DNA of 64,000 nt from Diospyros lotus (taxonomy: Eukaryota; Streptophyta; Magnoliopsida; Ericales; Ebenaceae): NCBI RefSeq assembly GCF_014633365.1, contig NC_068343.1, positions 26,133,307-26,197,306 on the forward strand, in the 5' to 3' direction. The notes under the pieces were generated by a model. It was not told where the DNA came from. It was given only the letters and a program-made list of their open reading frames with translations, and made no database searches. Position numbers and translations under genes: made by a program. Below, piece after piece: positions 25,153-36,657 of this stretch (within the stretch, counting starts at the first letter, position 1; the number at the start of each line of letters is the position of its first letter).

Positions 25153-27915
25153 TGTAACACCCAGTGTTACAGGTGTTAAAAGAATGAGAAAGAGAGTGAG
25201 AAAATTTCAAAAATGCCCTTGAGAAGGTGTTGGATCCTTAAGATTGAGGGTGCCCTATGAGAGGGATATTTTGGTAATTTGGATAGAGAAATCCAATAAA
25301 GGGTATTTTGATAAATTAAAAAATAATTCCTATGTGGAATTAGGTGTGTAAGTGAATAAAAATCCCAATTTGGTATTTATGTGAGATATATGGGATTAAT
25401 AAATTCACAAAGAGTATTTGGGAAATTTGGAATTTAATTCCATAAAGGAAATTTAATTTTGAAAATAGGGAAAATGGTGGATATTAAATTATTTGAGGAG
25501 AATAATTATATTTTCCCTAAGTTGTGAATTAATGTGGTAATGCCAGTTGGAGAGATGAGATTAAACTTGGAAGCCAAGGTTAGTGTCTTGTTGTGACACT
25601 TGGCATTTTGTGGTTCAAGTATAATTGGGTGAATTAATTAAATGCAAAAGAAATGTTAAATGGTCTTTCAAGCATTTAATAAGAGGCATGATTATATGGA
25701 TTAAAGAAAATCCAAAAGAAAATGGTAAATGGTCACCATTAATGCCTTGGAAAATATGAGACTTAAATAAATCTAATGAAAAATGAGAAAATGGTCACCC
25801 ATTAATGCTTGGAAAATTGTGGGATTTATTTAAATGAGAAAGAAAGTATTATGTCTTTCAAGTGGTCTCTCATGTGATGGTGGAAATTAGTCCCATTAAT
25901 TTAAATGGGAAATAAATATAAATTCAATGAATGAGATGTATTCTTGAATTAGAGAATAAATCCTATGGTGGGGATTTAAAGAGAAGAAATGGCATGGATT
26001 GCCAACCTATTAAAGGTGTGCTTTCTTTTAATGGTGGAGATGAAGTCTTGTAAAGACAAAGTAAATCCAATGGATGAGAGTAATCAAGACCAAAGCACAT
26101 GGATTGTGCTTTCTTGTGTGGTTGGGATTTTCTTTCTAAAAGCAAATGGAAATTAAGGGCTAAGATCAAGTCTTGAAATTGAGATTTCAAGACAAGAGTA
26201 GTATTTAAAGGGAAAGTAAGCCCTTGTCTCAAGTTTTTCCATTTCAAAGAGAGAAAGAAAATGAGAGGAAGGAAGAGTTGTCTTCCAAGAAGAAGAAAGG
26301 GAGAAAATGAAAGAATGGAGAAGAAATGAAGATCAAATCAAGGTAAGTTCCATTCTTCTCTTCTCTATTTAGTATTCTTGTATGCAAAGTGAGTGACAAG
26401 TTGAAATACCATTTTAGGTGGGAGAAAATGGTGTTGGAAGCTCTCTTGAAATAAAGATAGGGAGGTTCAAGAATAAGGTAAGGGATGGCCCCATGTGGAG
26501 GTGGCCTTGCATTGCATTGTAAATAGGTTGCATAAACTTTTATGTATCTCTTTGCATGCTTTATTTGTTCATGAGACCTATGGCCATGGGGGTGGGAAAG
26601 AAATGGTAGGTTGATGCCTCAAACCATGTTGGGTTGTGAGGATAGAATGACCTAACCATGCTTGCATGCATTTACATTACATAGACTTGTTATGCTTGTA
26701 TTTACTTTGCATATGCACCCTTACTGAGCTTTTGAGCTCATGAGGTTTTATTCTCCTCTTGTAGGTTGTTCTTATGTCAAAAGAGAGAAGAAAAGTGGCA
26801 AGCTTGTGGGTGGAAGCTCATGGTGTTTATTTATTTTTGTTGCAAATGTATGGCTTATGGAAACCTATGTTATTGTGTTTGATTCATGAGATGTAAATTT
26901 TATTGGGTTGGTAATGGCTTGTTAAAGCCTAAGACTATGAGTGTATATTCCTTTGAAGTGTTGATTTTTTTTAAGTGAATGAGATTGAGGCTTATGGCAT
27001 GTTGAAGCCTAGGCAAAAATCTCACTTTGGTATGAGTTGTTGTGGAAGCATCAAGAGCATAAATTTAAGCCTTAATTTTGGAGAAAAATAGGCTAAAATT
27101 AAAGGAAAATAAAGTTTATTTATTCATTTTAATTTCTAGAAATTTTGGGGTTAGGAGGCCCCAAGAGGAAGAAAGGAAAAAAAATTTGGGTTTGGAAGCC
27201 CAAATAAAAAAAAAAAAAAGAAGAAGAGAAGTGAAAAAGGCAGCAGAGGGCTGCCAGCAAGCAGCAGGCCACAGGGCGGCCGCGCGCGCGAGCGGGGCCA
27301 GGCAGCCGCGCCCGCAGGCGGGAGGGCCCGGGAGGCCGCGCACGCGGCCAGGCGCGCGAGCGGGTGTGCGGCCGCGTGGCCAGCGGCCAGCGGGGCCCCG
27401 CTCGGGCCCCGGGCGTGCCAACGAACCCCGCCGGCCAATTTTTTTTAAAAAATTGGAAAAATTGGGGAATTTTGGGGCATTTCTTAATTGAATTTGGGCC
27501 CCGGAGGAATTTTTAAAATAAAGAGAATTTTCGGGCATTTTGGAGATTAATGCCGAAATTTTGAAAATTTGAAAATGATGAGTTTTTCCTCCAAAATTGG
27601 TGATCCATCAATGGTTTGGTTTAAATGGTGATTTTTGGAGTCCGGTAAAATTCTTGGTCGGAAAAAAATTAAATTCAAATGAGAAAATAATGATTGGGCG
27701 TCTTTGCGAGGTTTCTTTTTAACCAAACGCGGTGTGGTTTAAAGCCCAATTCTACTAGTAAATCCTATTGTTTAAGGGAAGGGAAGGACGAGCCTAGTTC
27801 CCACCTAGGGCGTTTCTTCTTGAAACATGGTCCGCCCTTCATCAAAGACCAGGCAGGTGGATAATTCAGGTAATTGTTCACGAGTAACACCCGTAAGTGG
27901 GAGCAGGGCGTTACA
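25153..27915 (+). mobile_element. Solo LTR in the CACTA, plus orientation
   Basis: Starts TGTAACACCCAG and ends GGGCGTTACA, 2763 bp, flanked by TCAAA (25148-25152) and TTAAA (27916-27920), a one-mismatch target duplication. Same family as 6706-9246 but on the opposite strand. It shows a TATA-like TATTTAAAGG (26202-26211), a splice-donor consensus AAGGTAAGT (26340-26348), the hairpin (26725-26740), and a CpG-rich block (27235-27440), the GC-richest of the three copies. No internal region, so solo. The open frames in the GC-rich block are compositional artefacts. Confidence 0.9.
26725..26740 (+). other. Conserved LTR hairpin, TGAGCT/AGCTCA
   Basis: Stem TGAGCT, loop TTTG, stem AGCTCA, preceded by CACCCTTAC. 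The loop differs in the two sister copies while the stem is identical. Confidence 0.6.
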
Positions 27916-28849
27916 TTAAATACAACATAGAGAAAACTAAAATTTGTTGTAGTAATCAAACCATAGTAATCCTAACTTAACAGGCCAAGACTCGAGATCC
28001 ATTTTCAGTATGTGTTTGTATATATATATATATATATATATACATGTACACATACCAAGTATCAAATTAACTAAAATCTTGTACACACAGAATGATTAAG
28101 AGTGACCAGATCACTTATTAGACATTTTATCAAACATATGGCGTGCTTCTACAGTTAAAACATAATCAATGAATCAAAGCAATAAGGTCAAAACCAATTT
28201 AGGGAAAGAAATAGATTGATGTACCAGAATGACGTCCCTGCCCTGCAATAAGGTTATGGATTTGGTGGGGATGAAAGGTTGGTTCTTCCCTGGACTCGTC
28301 CGCTTTGGATTTGGATTTAACGGGGATGAACAGTTTGTTCTTCGCTGGGATTGAAGGCTTTGGATTTGGCGAGGATGAACAGTTCGTTCTTCGCTGGGAT
28401 TGAAGCTTTGGTGTGGGTTTGCATACAGAATCGCGGTGCGGGTTGCTCTAAGGATTTGGATTTGACGTGAATCAACAAAAAGAACTAGGTTGCTCTGCCT
28501 TCTGGAATGGTTTTCACAAGAGGGAGGGTTTGCACAGAGAGAGAGAGGTTTCACGAGTGGGAGGGTGGGAAGGTTTGCACGATTTGCAAAAAGAATGAGG
28601 GTTTGCACGGTTTGCACAGAGAAGAGGTTGCAGAGGTTGCACGAGAGAGAGGGAGCGTTTGCACAGAGAGAGGGGTTTTCACTGAAATTTTGGACGAGAG
28701 GGAACATTTGCTATGATTAATTTTTATATTTTTTTTAAAAAAAATATCCCCCGCTCTTTTTTTAGTACCAAATGTTCCCCACTCTTTTTTTATATTTTTT
28801 TAATTTTTATTATTTTTAATTTAAAAAAATTAAACTTACATTTAACTAC
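27916..28849 (-). other. CACTA 5' leader region
   Basis: Upstream flank of the transposase gene inside the CACTA. It holds a TA microsatellite (28017-28042), three imperfect 49-55 bp repeats built around GATGAA..GTTCTTC..CTGG (28254-28425), and a purine-rich stretch repeating GTTTGCACNG (28490-28690). The frame 28174-28707 on the minus strand is open only through these repeats. A promoter is expected nearby by gene order, but no clear TATA box was pinned down. Confidence 0.45.
28017..28042. repeat. (TA)n microsatellite
   Basis: An uninterrupted run of about twelve TA dinucleotides in the CACTA 5' flank. Simple repeat. Confidence 0.9.
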
Positions 28850-29186
28850 AATCTAATAATTTTGTAGCAAAATCTTATTTTTTAGCTACGCAATTTAGGA
28901 TCATAGATAAACTTTGGTATTAAAATATTATATTTGGTGGAAAAACATTTAGCTTATTTAAATTGTCTATAATTTGATAATTACGTAGCAAAATATAAAC
29001 TTTTAGCTACGAAATTTATAGCGTAGTAAAAATTTTCGTAGCTAAAAACTATATTTGGTGGGAAAAATTTTAAGTCCTTTGAATACTCTACAATTTATTA
29101 GTTTCGTAGCAAAATATTGACATTTTGCTACGAAATTTGATACGTAGAAAAAAAAATCATAGCAAAAAGATAGTTTTGTTGTAGTG
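28850..29186. repeat. CACTA right terminal repeat and subterminal array
   Basis: Several TTTAGCTACGAAAT-like and TTCGTAGCAAAAT-like motifs lead to the terminal GTTGTAGTG. They mirror the array at 11700-12320 and confirm the right boundary. TTG follows as target duplication. Confidence 0.8.
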
Positions 29187-32100
29187 TTGGGTCTCTCTTT
29201 CTCAAAATTTGCTTGGTCTTACCACTAGGACCCGCTGAACCTTTATATACACGGTAATCAACAAGGCTTTACATCACAGTCCTCGAACCTCACGTTCTCA
29301 TCATTGCCATCAGGTGTTACCACCTGGCAACTTATCTTGTGTCCCTAACTAGAAACCCATCCAGTGCTACATGAGGATACTTTCTCATTTTCACACCGAC
29401 ACCTTCAAGATTAACACTCGACTGTGCAATTTTGAGCCTTCATGGATTCCTAACCGTGCCTTAGCCACCTGTTCAGCCTACCACAACCCTCATCACAGGA
29501 TTAGAGATCCTTTTACTTGAAATCTTTGCAAGCTTCAATATTCCCATCTCAGGTTGGCTTCCAACTTGTAAGTCTCGCCCTCCACGGCACTTACCTTACA
29601 TCTTGGAGCCATTTACTGACTCCACCAATCAATCCCATCTTCATGCATTACTGCAAGATCACACTGGGTCCATCATCCCAATTTACCCGATCAACTTTGA
29701 TCAAATTAACCACAACTACGTTAGCATCCTTTAACAAGGAGCATCACCACACATCTTGTTATCACACCACAAGATATCACCCACTTTGATTCACAACCTT
29801 CTGCTTCCATGACAACAAAGGCACTACCATGATACTTTAACCCTCACAAAAATTTAGGTCTGGCCCAGACATAACCTACAACATATCCTAAGTCTTCGGC
29901 ATCTAATCATCTCCACTACAGACAGGTTACTCCACGTAGAGGGCTGCAGTCCCTCCCATGAACTAACTGTCTATATCCAATGGTCCTTAGCATTAGACCC
30001 GTCACCAGTAGGCATCAACCGTAGCGTTATTCCCACGCTAGACCCATTTCCTTTCCCCGAGCTTCTTTCTTAAACATCTCGAGACACTATAACGCCACAA
30101 CATTTGCTAAACCGCCTCAACACCGCTTATTACTCGCAGCCGAGTTGCGGAACTGACCATAGCTTTTGTACCCCTATCGTACATCTCACAGATCTTCAGT
30201 CCCTAACCATCTGCATAATCACTTTGTTGCCCTGTGCTTTAGGCGAGGCAACACCTAGTCACTATCATTGTGTCACTCCCATACACTGGCCCAACACTGG
30301 TTCCCCATCGTGTTACCCTATGCTTTAGAGAGTCAACACCCAATCATGTATCACTCCCATACACTGGCCCAACACTGGTTCCCTATCGTGCTGCCCTGTG
30401 CTTCGGAGAGTCAACACCCAATCATTATTACCGTGTTACTCCCTTACACTGGCCCAACAACAGTTTCCAATAGCTTGGCTCAGGTCCCACTCTGATCTGC
30501 TTCGCACCCCATAATGTGACTTTCAATTTTCCAATCCAACCTCCGATATAGAACCCGGCATGACTACCCCACCACGCTCGCAGCCATTATCCTTACCAGG
30601 TTTCCTACTTGGCAACAAATCTATCGAATCAATACCGCGTTCCGTGATTCTTCCTTAGGACTACTCTAAATGTCCTATCCCTTACAGGAGATTCTCGATC
30701 TCACCTGACCAAATTTCCTAAGGTGCTGCTCCAGCTCTTCAGCATCTGACCGTCACCTGCAGTTCACTAAATTGCTCAGGCCCATGGGCCACTTGCCCTC
30801 TACGCAAGCCAACTCATTAGTCCTCTGCCACACGGTCCATAACATCAGATCCGTCACACCGAGCCTTATACCCATAGCATTAAAGCTACTTAAAACCTTC
30901 CCGAGCTACGATGGTTTTACCACCATCTTACCAAAGCCATCTTATTTGGTTATCTGTGCCTTGATAACCTCAAGCTCATACCATAAGCCCCGCTCCTCAG
31001 GACTTTACATCTCTTACCACTTAAGAGACTCTCAAACCACTTCACATCTTGAGGCCTCATGATCTTACCCCATAAGATCATACCTCACTGCTCTCACTCA
31101 ACATTTGAAAGGTCCAACTTTCCATGGCAATAGATCCAAATCCATCATGATTCATTTCGCCACCTAGATCATCCCAAAAGATTGATTATCAATGATTTCT
31201 CAATCCACAATTGACACGCTGAGCCTACCTCAAGCTCCGGCACCATAACCATAGAGCACTAACCATTACCCTCAAGGTAAATTGAGACCTCTCCTCTCTT
31301 CTTGCACACTCATGAATGCATTCAATCACTACGCCCGACCTGGCCCTCCCACACCCCTCGCTCGGGCTTCCAAGACTTGGAACTAAAATTCGGGGCCTCC
31401 ACATTGCTTCACATGCCCCTGCCCACTTGGCATCCAAAGTTTGCATTTCTTGCTTGCGTATAGCTCACGGATGTCCTGTTGCCACAATTCACAACCCTTG
31501 GCCCTCACACAGCTCATACCCTTTATTGGGTGACCTCTGCGTCTCCCATCAAGGGTCTCGTGACCTTAGGCATCATCCTGACCCCAGGCATCATAATGAG
31601 GGTCTATTCACCTCTCATCTCCCAACCTTAGGCGTCCTGCCTGACCCTAAGCGTCATTCTAAGAGTTTAGATTGGCCCCTCATCCATCAATCACATGAAC
31701 GATCACTTGGCCTTTCCCAACCAGGACTTCAAATCCATGGCTCCCACGCACATATCTACGCATGCCCAACTCCTTTATCCCAAATTTGGATTCCCCTGGA
31801 TTCCAGCTCGACTCACTTAGGATTTCCATCACATACAAACACTCATTGGGGTCAATTTGCCCCACACCTATCCTTTCTTAGGATATATCCCGTTTCGTCA
31901 TGAAACCAACTAGGGTCCACTCCTACCCTAGGCACATCCCCTCTAGGATCACCATAGCGGTACAATCACATGGCACCATATGCATTAATCATGCATACTT
32001 CACACCCGACTTCCCTCAGAGTCTTTCTGCAAGCTAACAATGTCATGCCTACCCTGGCAATGATAGGTATATGAGCAACTTTAGCTTACTCCCTTTTTCG

Positions 32101-32685
32101 AAACTCGTCACACAACCTGTTGATGACCTCCTTCTTTGGGCTTCGAGCTAATTTCAACCTTAGCTCACCCTAGTTCAAGCACACAACCCTTAGCACACCC
32201 CCTCTACGGAAACAACTCCATTTCTTCATACTTGCTTGATCATCTCCCCCAACATAGGGGTGCTTTGCTAATCCCTTCCTAGATTAGATATACTTCAGGC
32301 TCTCCTTGTCTCATCATGATTCTTATCATGACTCGGCTTTGTGTCCCCACACAAGCCTCAATAATTCAATCACAAGGAAATCTCATCCTTAAAACGCTTC
32401 ACTTACTCCCAAATTTTCACATTCGGGTTCTCGATACCAATACCCACACTTGGGTATTTGACTATTCTTTGCTCGACCCACATACCCTTTATAGGATATC
32501 ATCTCGACCTACGATATATTCTTATCCCTATAATAGGAATATCCGAGCACTCCATTCCCATCACCATAGACCTCAATGCCTCGACACAACCATTAGGGTC
32601 CTCAGTCACTTGTGGTCCTACTGCCAAGGTCTTCATATCAACCTTCAACCACATTTTTCCAAGCATCCTCCACTTGATGCTCTAA
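29187..32685 (-). mobile_element. Non-coding interior, right part, of the gene-less LTR element
   Basis: Continuation of 9285-11699 beyond the CACTA insertion. Plus-strand C-rich and minus-strand G-rich, like the left part, with no retrotransposon protein in any frame. It contains an imperfect tandem repeat of about 80 bp (30230-30470). It ends at a primer-binding site. Open frames such as 31316-31903 show no domain and are probably compositional. Confidence 0.6.
30230..30470. repeat. Three imperfect ~80-bp tandem repeats
   Basis: CACTGGCCCAAC recurs at 30284, 30362 and 30447 (spacing 78 and 85), within longer similar units that include AGAGTCAACACCCAATCAT. Confidence 0.8.
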
Positions 32686-32701
32686 CCATGCTCTGATACC
32701 A
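32686..32701 (-). promoter_or_regulatory. Primer-binding site, initiator tRNA-Met
   Basis: The minus strand reads TGGTATCAGAGCATGG three bases after the LTR end at 32705. This is the standard complement of the 3' end of plant initiator tRNA-Met, which primes minus-strand DNA synthesis. It fixes 32705 as the end of the 5' LTR and the element's direction as minus. Confidence 0.9.
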
Positions 32702-32704
32702 AAC

Positions 32705-32899
32705 TGTAACGCCCCGCTCCCACTTACGGGTGTTACTCATGAATAATTACCCGAATTATCCACCTGTCCGGCCTTTGGTGAAGGGTGGACCATGTTTCAA
32801 GACGAAACGCCCTAGGTGGGAACTAAGCTCGTCCTTCCCTTCCCTCAACCCCAGGATTCACTAGCAGAATTGGGCTTCAACCACACTGCATTCGGTTAA
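32705..32899 (-). mobile_element. Truncated 5' LTR of the gene-less element
   Basis: TGTAACGCCCCGCTCCC on the plus strand opens 195 bp closely matching the start of 6706-9246. Similarity breaks off at about 32899 after CATTCGGTTAAAA, where Gypsy leader sequence takes over. The remaining 2.3 kb of LTR and the right target duplication are gone. Confidence 0.85.
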
Positions 32900-33129
32900 A
32901 ACTAAGTCCCCACATGGGAAAAGCCGATACGGGAGGAGAACACCGAACATCCATAGAAACCCCTCCAAGGACCACACGGTAGAGGGTAAGAGTTATAACC
33001 CCATGGCTGAATAACCAAGTCCCAGAGATGACAGGCTTGGGAAGGGAACGTGATAGGAGGATAGGGAAAGCTCCCATGTATAAAGAGACAGCAGGAAGCA
33101 CCTACTTACGAGCTCCTTATGACCCACCT

Positions 33130-34060
33130 CCTCACAAAAATGAAGCAGAATGGAAAACACTCAAGGCATCTGACATCAAATGCCTCATAGAATAGGTGCT
33201 AAAGCATAAATAGATAATGATGGTGCCAAAGGAAATGCCCTCGAAGGTGTTTCCTCTATCTGAGGAACTCCAATGGAAACCAGTGCAACCAGGGTTCAAG
33301 CTGCTACAACTTTTGGTATACTCAGGAAAAGAAGACCCAGAACAACACCTACAACACTTTATCGCAGTGGCCGTGTTACAAGGTTGGAATGAGGTCACTA
33401 GGTGTAGAGCCTTCCCGCTCTCCATGGCAGGACAGGCTCAACAGTGGTTCACTGATTTACCAGCCAGACATGTCCGGTCATTTGAACAGCTGAAAAAAGA
33501 GTTTTTGAAGGTGTTCACTGCCTATGTCCCGAAAAAGAAGAGTGTCATGTATTTGATAAGCTTGCAACAAAGGCCAAATGAATCCCTAGAGCGATACATT
33601 GAGCGGTTTAGGCTGCAACGCAAGAGGTAAGGGACCTCCTGGTTAGTTTGGTAGCCTCAGCCTTGCTTAATGGAACCACCTACACCCCGCTCAGAAGATC
33701 CCTAGCATTTTTCGAGCCAAGCTCAATGGCCGAATTGTTTGCCCTTAGCCAAACAATTCATCTTCCAAATGGAAATTTTAGAAGCATGGGAAGGGAAAAG
33801 AAGAGGAAGCCAAATAACATTGGGTTGGACACATCAGTGAAGTTACCAACAAAAAAAGAGCCCCCAAAAGATGCAATTCTAAACCTTTGCTCCCTTCGCT
33901 AAGCCAAGAGCCGTTATCCTTTCCTCCACTGCACATGAGCAAGAACATGGGCTCTTTCTGCAAATTTTACGAGTCCCTAAGGCACGCTACAGAACAATGT
34001 CAGGAGCTATGAAACCAGATTGAACAACTAATCAGAGATGGGAAATTCAATTGATTCATA
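33130..34060 (+). pseudogene. T2 Gypsy gag polyprotein remnant
   Basis: The retrotransposon gag domain is clear: CRAFPLSMAGQAQQWFTDLP, SFEQLKKEFLKVF, LQQRPNESLERYIERF. A frameshift near 33620 moves the continuation (VRDLLVSLVASAL, SSMAELFALSQ) to another frame ending at 33902. A decayed zinc-knuckle-like piece follows at about 33957-34010 (CKFYESLRHATEQC, then NQIEQLIRDGKF) with stops around it. Gag forms the retroelement particle. I recognise the Tat-type layout from the AFP..WF..L and LRHATEQC patterns. Inactive. Confidence 0.75.
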
Positions 34061-34439
34061 CTAAATGAACCAAAAAAAAAAAAAACCATCAAGGCTGGGG
34101 AAAAAGGTCCAAGAGAAACAATCAGATGAGAGGTGAAGAGTAAGACCTAGAACACTATGCACCATCAAAGGTATTTCCCTGCTTTATCGGTCGGGGCTAG
34201 CTATGAAAGATCAGAAGCACAAGACATGGACATACGTTCATTGCAAAAGGCACTACTCGACTCCGCTGTGAGCCAGAATTCTTTTTAAATTTTCCATTGC
34301 AATAATATCCCCCAATACATAAAAGAATACACCCCTTGTATTCCAGTGGAGTAGGCAAAACTATAAGCCGGCCCACGTAACCTATGCATTGAGCATTTGT
34401 ATGTACGATAAAATGTAATGCAGGTGCAATAGCTTGGCG

Positions 34440-35720
34440 ATGGCCTCGGAGAGGTCAGGGTGGCCCGGTGTTAATCAGGCACCTATGACCCCAGGCCGGA
34501 TCGGGATCATCAGATGCTTCGATGGCTTTGCCTACAGACCTACCTAGATCCCTTGATTGAGTCTGATGCTATACCCTAAGCTAGACCTGACTCCTTGGTT
34601 GATCTAGAGCCTAGGTCTCCTGGCAAGCTCGGACACTTGGAAGGAATCCCAAAATTGTCTGGCAATCGAACCTAGATTCATTAAAGGCAAACTGACTCAC
34701 ATAAGAGGCAAAAGACGGTGAAGCCATTGCACGATAAGTCAAAAGATCTCCCCATCGCGCGAGGCTTAAGTCACCCAGTTACAATCTGGTGCCTATGACC
34801 TAAGACTAACTCAGGATCATCGGATGCTCTGACGCTTGTGCCCGTAGACTCACCTAGATCCCTCGATTGAGTCTGGTGCTATGCCCTGAGCTAGACCCGA
34901 CTCCTTAGTTGATTTGGCGCCTAGGTCTCCCGACAAGCTCAGACACCTAAAAGGAATCTCGGATTGGATCGTTGGTCGAAGCCAGATCCCCTAGGACAGA
35001 CCGAACCTCAAAGTGGTGTGTCGTTATATGGTAAGTCGAAAGACGCCCTCCCCATGCAAGGTTTATGTCGCCCAGTTGCGATCTGGTGCTTATGACCTAA
35101 AACTTACTTGGGGTCATCGGATGCTCCAACGCTTGTGCCCGCAGACTCGCCTAGATCCCTCGATTAAGTCCAATGTTATACCCCTAAGCTAGACTTGACT
35201 CCTTGCTTGATCTGGCGCCTAAGTCTCCCGGCAAGCTCGGATACCCAGAAAGAATCTTGGATTGGGTCGTTAGTCGCAGCCAGATCCCCTAGGATAGACC
35301 GAACCTCAAAGTGATGTGCGAAAAAGTGAGAGACAAGATGCAACCCTCGAAGACCCAACCACCAGGACTCAATTTAACACCTGTGATGATAGATCGACTC
35401 GGAATCATGATGGATCCTTGGTCTAATCCATATTTCCTATGGAAAACGAAATTGGTGGAGAACAGCAAGCACTATCAAAAGGTGTCCCCCCTTAAAAAAA
35501 AAAAAAAAAAACTCATCACTATAGATCAACTCGGAATCATTGGATGCCTCGATGCCTATGCCCGCAGACTCACCTAGATCACTCGATTGAGTCCAGTGCT
35601 ACGCTCCTAAGCTAGACTCGACTCCTCGGTCGATCTGGGGCCTAAGTCTCCTGGAAAACTCGGACGCTCAGGATGAATCCTGCGTTGGATCCTTAGCCCA
35701 ATCTAGCTTCCCTATGGCAA
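34440..35720 (+). repeat. ~300-bp tandem array in element T2
   Basis: CCTAGATC with surrounding sequence recurs at 34543, 34853, 35150 and 35573 (spacings 310, 297, 423). Each unit runs through TCATCGGATGCT, a CTAGATCCCTCGATTGAGTC-like block, a CTAAGCTAGAC-like block and CTCGGACAC-like sequence. The last interval is longer and holds an A18 run (35494-35511). Tat-lineage elements often carry such arrays between pol and the 3' LTR. Confidence 0.8.
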
Positions 35721-36640
35721 ACGAAGGCCCATCTCTAAAATGTTATCTAAGGCCCAACAATCCCCAATCTTGACAAAAGCTGAGAGCTCGATGAATGTTG
35801 CATGAGTCTCATAATCAAATCAGGGGCGCGAAACTTATCCCGAGTTTCCTAGGGTCGAAGAGCCTTGAAGAAAAAATAAAAACTGAACTGTTGAGGCTAA
35901 TAGCCTGAAGCTTCAAGAGGCATGAAGGCAAGTCACATAACTAACAAGCAAAAGATAGAAGCACAATCAAATTATGCAATGATGTAAATAAGGTAATTAC
36001 ATGAGGCACGTTGAAATGGCCGCCAAAAAACTACATTCATCCAAAGTTGATAAAATAAAATGCGACAATCAAAGAAATGTGTCAAAAATTCTAAGAAGAA
36101 CGCTCTGAGATGAAACTAGCAAAATGATCGTTCCTTATAGCCATTTAAAAACAATGAAAATTATAAAGTCTACACTAATCTTTGGCAGAAGGACAATCCA
36201 CGTGAACCGAACCCTCTCCAGGGAGCAGATTATGAGGAGCATCAGCGATAAGATCCATCTCTAAGCCTCTCTCGATCATCTGAGTGGTGCTAGACATGCT
36301 GACACCAACTTCACCTTCTTTGAGCTCACGAGTGTAAGGGCTCCACGGACCGTGTAGGTTGCTGAGGTCATCCTCTAGAGCTTGCCTTATGCATTCCTCG
36401 GGCACAAGATCGTTCAGCTCGTACTTTCTCCAATTTGAAGGGGTCCCGGCATATATAACATTGTCAAAAGTTACATCCGAGAAAGAGCTTGGGGAAGGAA
36501 AATTCCTAAGGAGATGAAGGTCATTTGGAAAGACCTTTCGGAAGGGGCTTTCAGAAACTTTCTTGGGTAAGAACCATTTTCGATTGTTAGTGCCCTATGC
36601 TTAGAAAATACTCTTCATTTTGTATCTAAGAAGAAAAAAA
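35721..36640 (+). other. 3' untranslated region of element T2
   Basis: Between the array and the polypurine tract. AT-rich with no conserved frame. A minus-strand open frame at 36175-36405 shows no known domain. Confidence 0.45.
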
Positions 36641-36657
36641 TAAAGAGTGGGGGCAAT
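36641..36657 (+). promoter_or_regulatory. T2 polypurine tract
   Basis: AAAGAGTGGGGGCAAT precedes the LTR start TGTTGTTCCCC. This is the usual purine-rich primer for plus-strand synthesis in Gypsy elements. Confidence 0.7.

Larger units (their letters stand above)
11700..29186 (-). mobile_element. CACTA (En/Spm) DNA transposon with three nested LTRs
   Basis: The left end is CACTACAACAAA and the right end is its reverse complement, flanked by TTG on both sides (11697-11699 and 29187-29189), the usual 3-bp CACTA target duplication. Subterminal arrays of TCGTAGC/GCTACGA lie inside both ends. Genes are on the minus strand: a TNP2-type transposase (23216 to 18339) followed by a Transposase_24/TNPA-like gene (17511 to 15523), the usual CACTA order. 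Without the LTRs it is about 10.6 kb. Stops, a frameshift and loss of most of the transposase core make it non-autonomous. It inserted into the interior of the gene-less LTR element. Confidence 0.9.

Noticed and set aside
28174..28707. 177-codon minus-strand frame in the CACTA 5' region
   Set aside because: Runs through short tandem repeats with no known domain and no conserved signature; more likely untranslated leader.
30230..30470. Array of repeats with similar spacing, CRISPR-like at first sight
   Set aside because: Whole units are similar, with no unique spacers; ordinary tandem repeats in a plant transposon. The same applies to 34440-35720, 40722-40868 and 57540-57972.
31316..31903. 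195-codon frame rich in His/Ser/Pro
   Set aside because: In the non-coding interior of the gene-less element, on the strand opposite to its direction, in C-rich DNA; no domain seen.
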